DNA of 64,000 bases from Roseiflexus castenholzii DSM 13941 (GTDB lineage: Bacteria; Chloroflexota; Chloroflexia; Chloroflexales; Roseiflexaceae), in contig NC_009767.1 in NCBI RefSeq assembly GCF_000017805.1, positions 4,877,001 through 4,941,000 of the forward strand. The letters run 5' to 3'. The translations under genes and the position numbers were made by a program. Positions 63,390-64,000 of the stretch are shown in pieces; positions within the stretch are counted from its first letter, which is position 1, and the number at the start of each line of letters is the position of its first letter. The notes below the pieces were generated by a model. It was given only the letters and a program-made list of their open reading frames with translations, ran no database searches and was not told where the DNA came from.

Positions 63390-64000
63390 CGACCGAGTCG
63401 CGCGGGGACGTCCCCCCGCCCCCGCATTTGAAAGGCGGACAGCACGCATTGACCCTCACCCCCCGCTCCTCCCCCGCGCGTGGGAGCGGGGAAACCGGCG
63501 CCGCGCGCGAGTCCGTCCCCCGGCGGGCGGGCCGGTGTTTGCGGTCATTGCGCCACCGGCGCAGCCGGTCGAAGCAATCTGTCATTGCGAGCCGCCGCAG
63601 GCGGCGAAGCAATCCCCTCGCAGACGTGCCAGGATGCGCGGTCACTGCGCCACCGGCGCAGCCGGGCGAAGCAATCTCATCACGGCGCAGCCGGGCGAAG
63701 CAATCTCATCATTGCGCCACCGGCGCAGCCGGTCAAAGCACGCCGTCATTGCGAGCCGCCGCAGGCGGCGAAGCAATCCCCTCACTGCGCCACCGGCGCA
63801 GCCGGGCGAAGCACGCCGTCATTGCGAGACCGGCGCAGCCGGGCGAAGCACGCCGTCATTGCGCCACCGGCGCAGCCGGTCAAAGCAATCTCCTCACCCC
63901 CTGCCCCGCTCCCGCACGCGGGAGAGGGGAGACCGGCGCCGCGCGCGCGTCCGTCCTGCGGTGGGGCGGGCCGCTGTGCGCGCGGAGGTTCTGCCCGCCC
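63390..64000. repeat. REP-like array with flanking duplicated block
   Basis: From about 63540 to 63890 there are nine units built on (C)ATTGCGCCACCGGCGCAGC-like or TCATTGCGAGCCGCCGC hairpins, each followed by GAAGCAATC or AAAGCACGCCG. The stems (GCCGCCGCAGGCGGC, CCGGCGCAGCCGG) are conserved while the arms vary. A block with GGAGCGGGG and CCGGCGCCGCGCGCG sequence stands before (63460-63530) and after (63900-63960) the array. No gene is visible after 63389. Confidence 0.85.

Overview
The window comes from a filamentous anoxygenic phototroph of the Chloroflexi, almost certainly a Roseiflexus species. It carries a puf operon with fused reaction-centre L and M genes, a membrane-anchored tetraheme cytochrome, one pair of short light-harvesting polypeptides and bacteriochlorophyll a genes (bchX, Y, Z, C, F, P, G). 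There is no sign of chlorosome genes. The species cannot be fixed from the sequence alone. I see no tRNA, rRNA or CRISPR array.

Layout. 1-5.7 kb: a minus-strand run reading pdxS, pdxT, a GNAT protein, a SpoIIIAA/R3H-type ATPase, tmk, a DarA-like c-di-AMP receptor and a partial zinc-ribbon membrane protein. 5.8-10.3 kb: Mn-type superoxide dismutase with a SufR-like regulator, then plus-strand SDR, aminotransferase, small membrane protein and glycosyltransferase genes. 10.3-12.0 kb: a large repeat array. 12-22.2 kb: aroQ coupled to two giant secreted beta-helix proteins. 22.5-31.8 kb: dnaK, a CvpA-like protein, a secreted repeat protein, rsfS, sucD, a PLP homeostasis protein, a low-molecular-weight phosphatase and a polytopic membrane protein. 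31.8-50.5 kb: the photosynthesis region. On the minus strand it holds bchF-bchC-bchX, a DUF169 gene, a 63-residue membrane protein gene and bchY-bchZ, then pufB-pufA-pufLM-pufC-bchG-bchP and a PuhE-like gene. A MerR/cobalamin-binding regulator is divergent from puf. 51.5-57 kb: a transglutaminase, alpha-E and circularly permuted ATP-grasp gene set. 57-63.4 kb: a two-component system with an ABC-2 permease, ribokinase, a HAD phosphatase and an LrgA/LrgB pair. 63.4-64 kb: a REP-like array.

The most unusual feature is the repeat landscape. Intergenic regions are filled with degenerate heptanucleotide arrays, purine-rich on one strand (GAGNNNN type and AGG-type). These are interspersed with about 43 copies of a unit carrying a perfect hairpin, GCGAGAT-NN-ATCTCGC. 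The main arrays start directly at a stop codon, and their units are oriented with the gene they follow. Inside or beside them sit eight copies of a MITE-like element with 11-bp terminal inverted repeats (ATACCAATGAC/GTCATTGGTAT). This element carries an internal 22-bp tandem repeat whose copy number runs from 1 to 13. In aroQ the heptamer array has replaced the 3' end of the gene.

Functionally, BchF, BchC and BchXYZ convert chlorophyllide a to bacteriochlorophyllide a, and BchG and BchP attach and reduce the tail. The pigment is loaded into the PufLM/PufC/PufBA core complex encoded alongside. The adjacent B12-binding regulator is a plausible light or redox regulator of puf. Coordinates of start codons were chosen from Shine-Dalgarno spacing and family length, as stated in each entry. 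All repeat counts are by eye.
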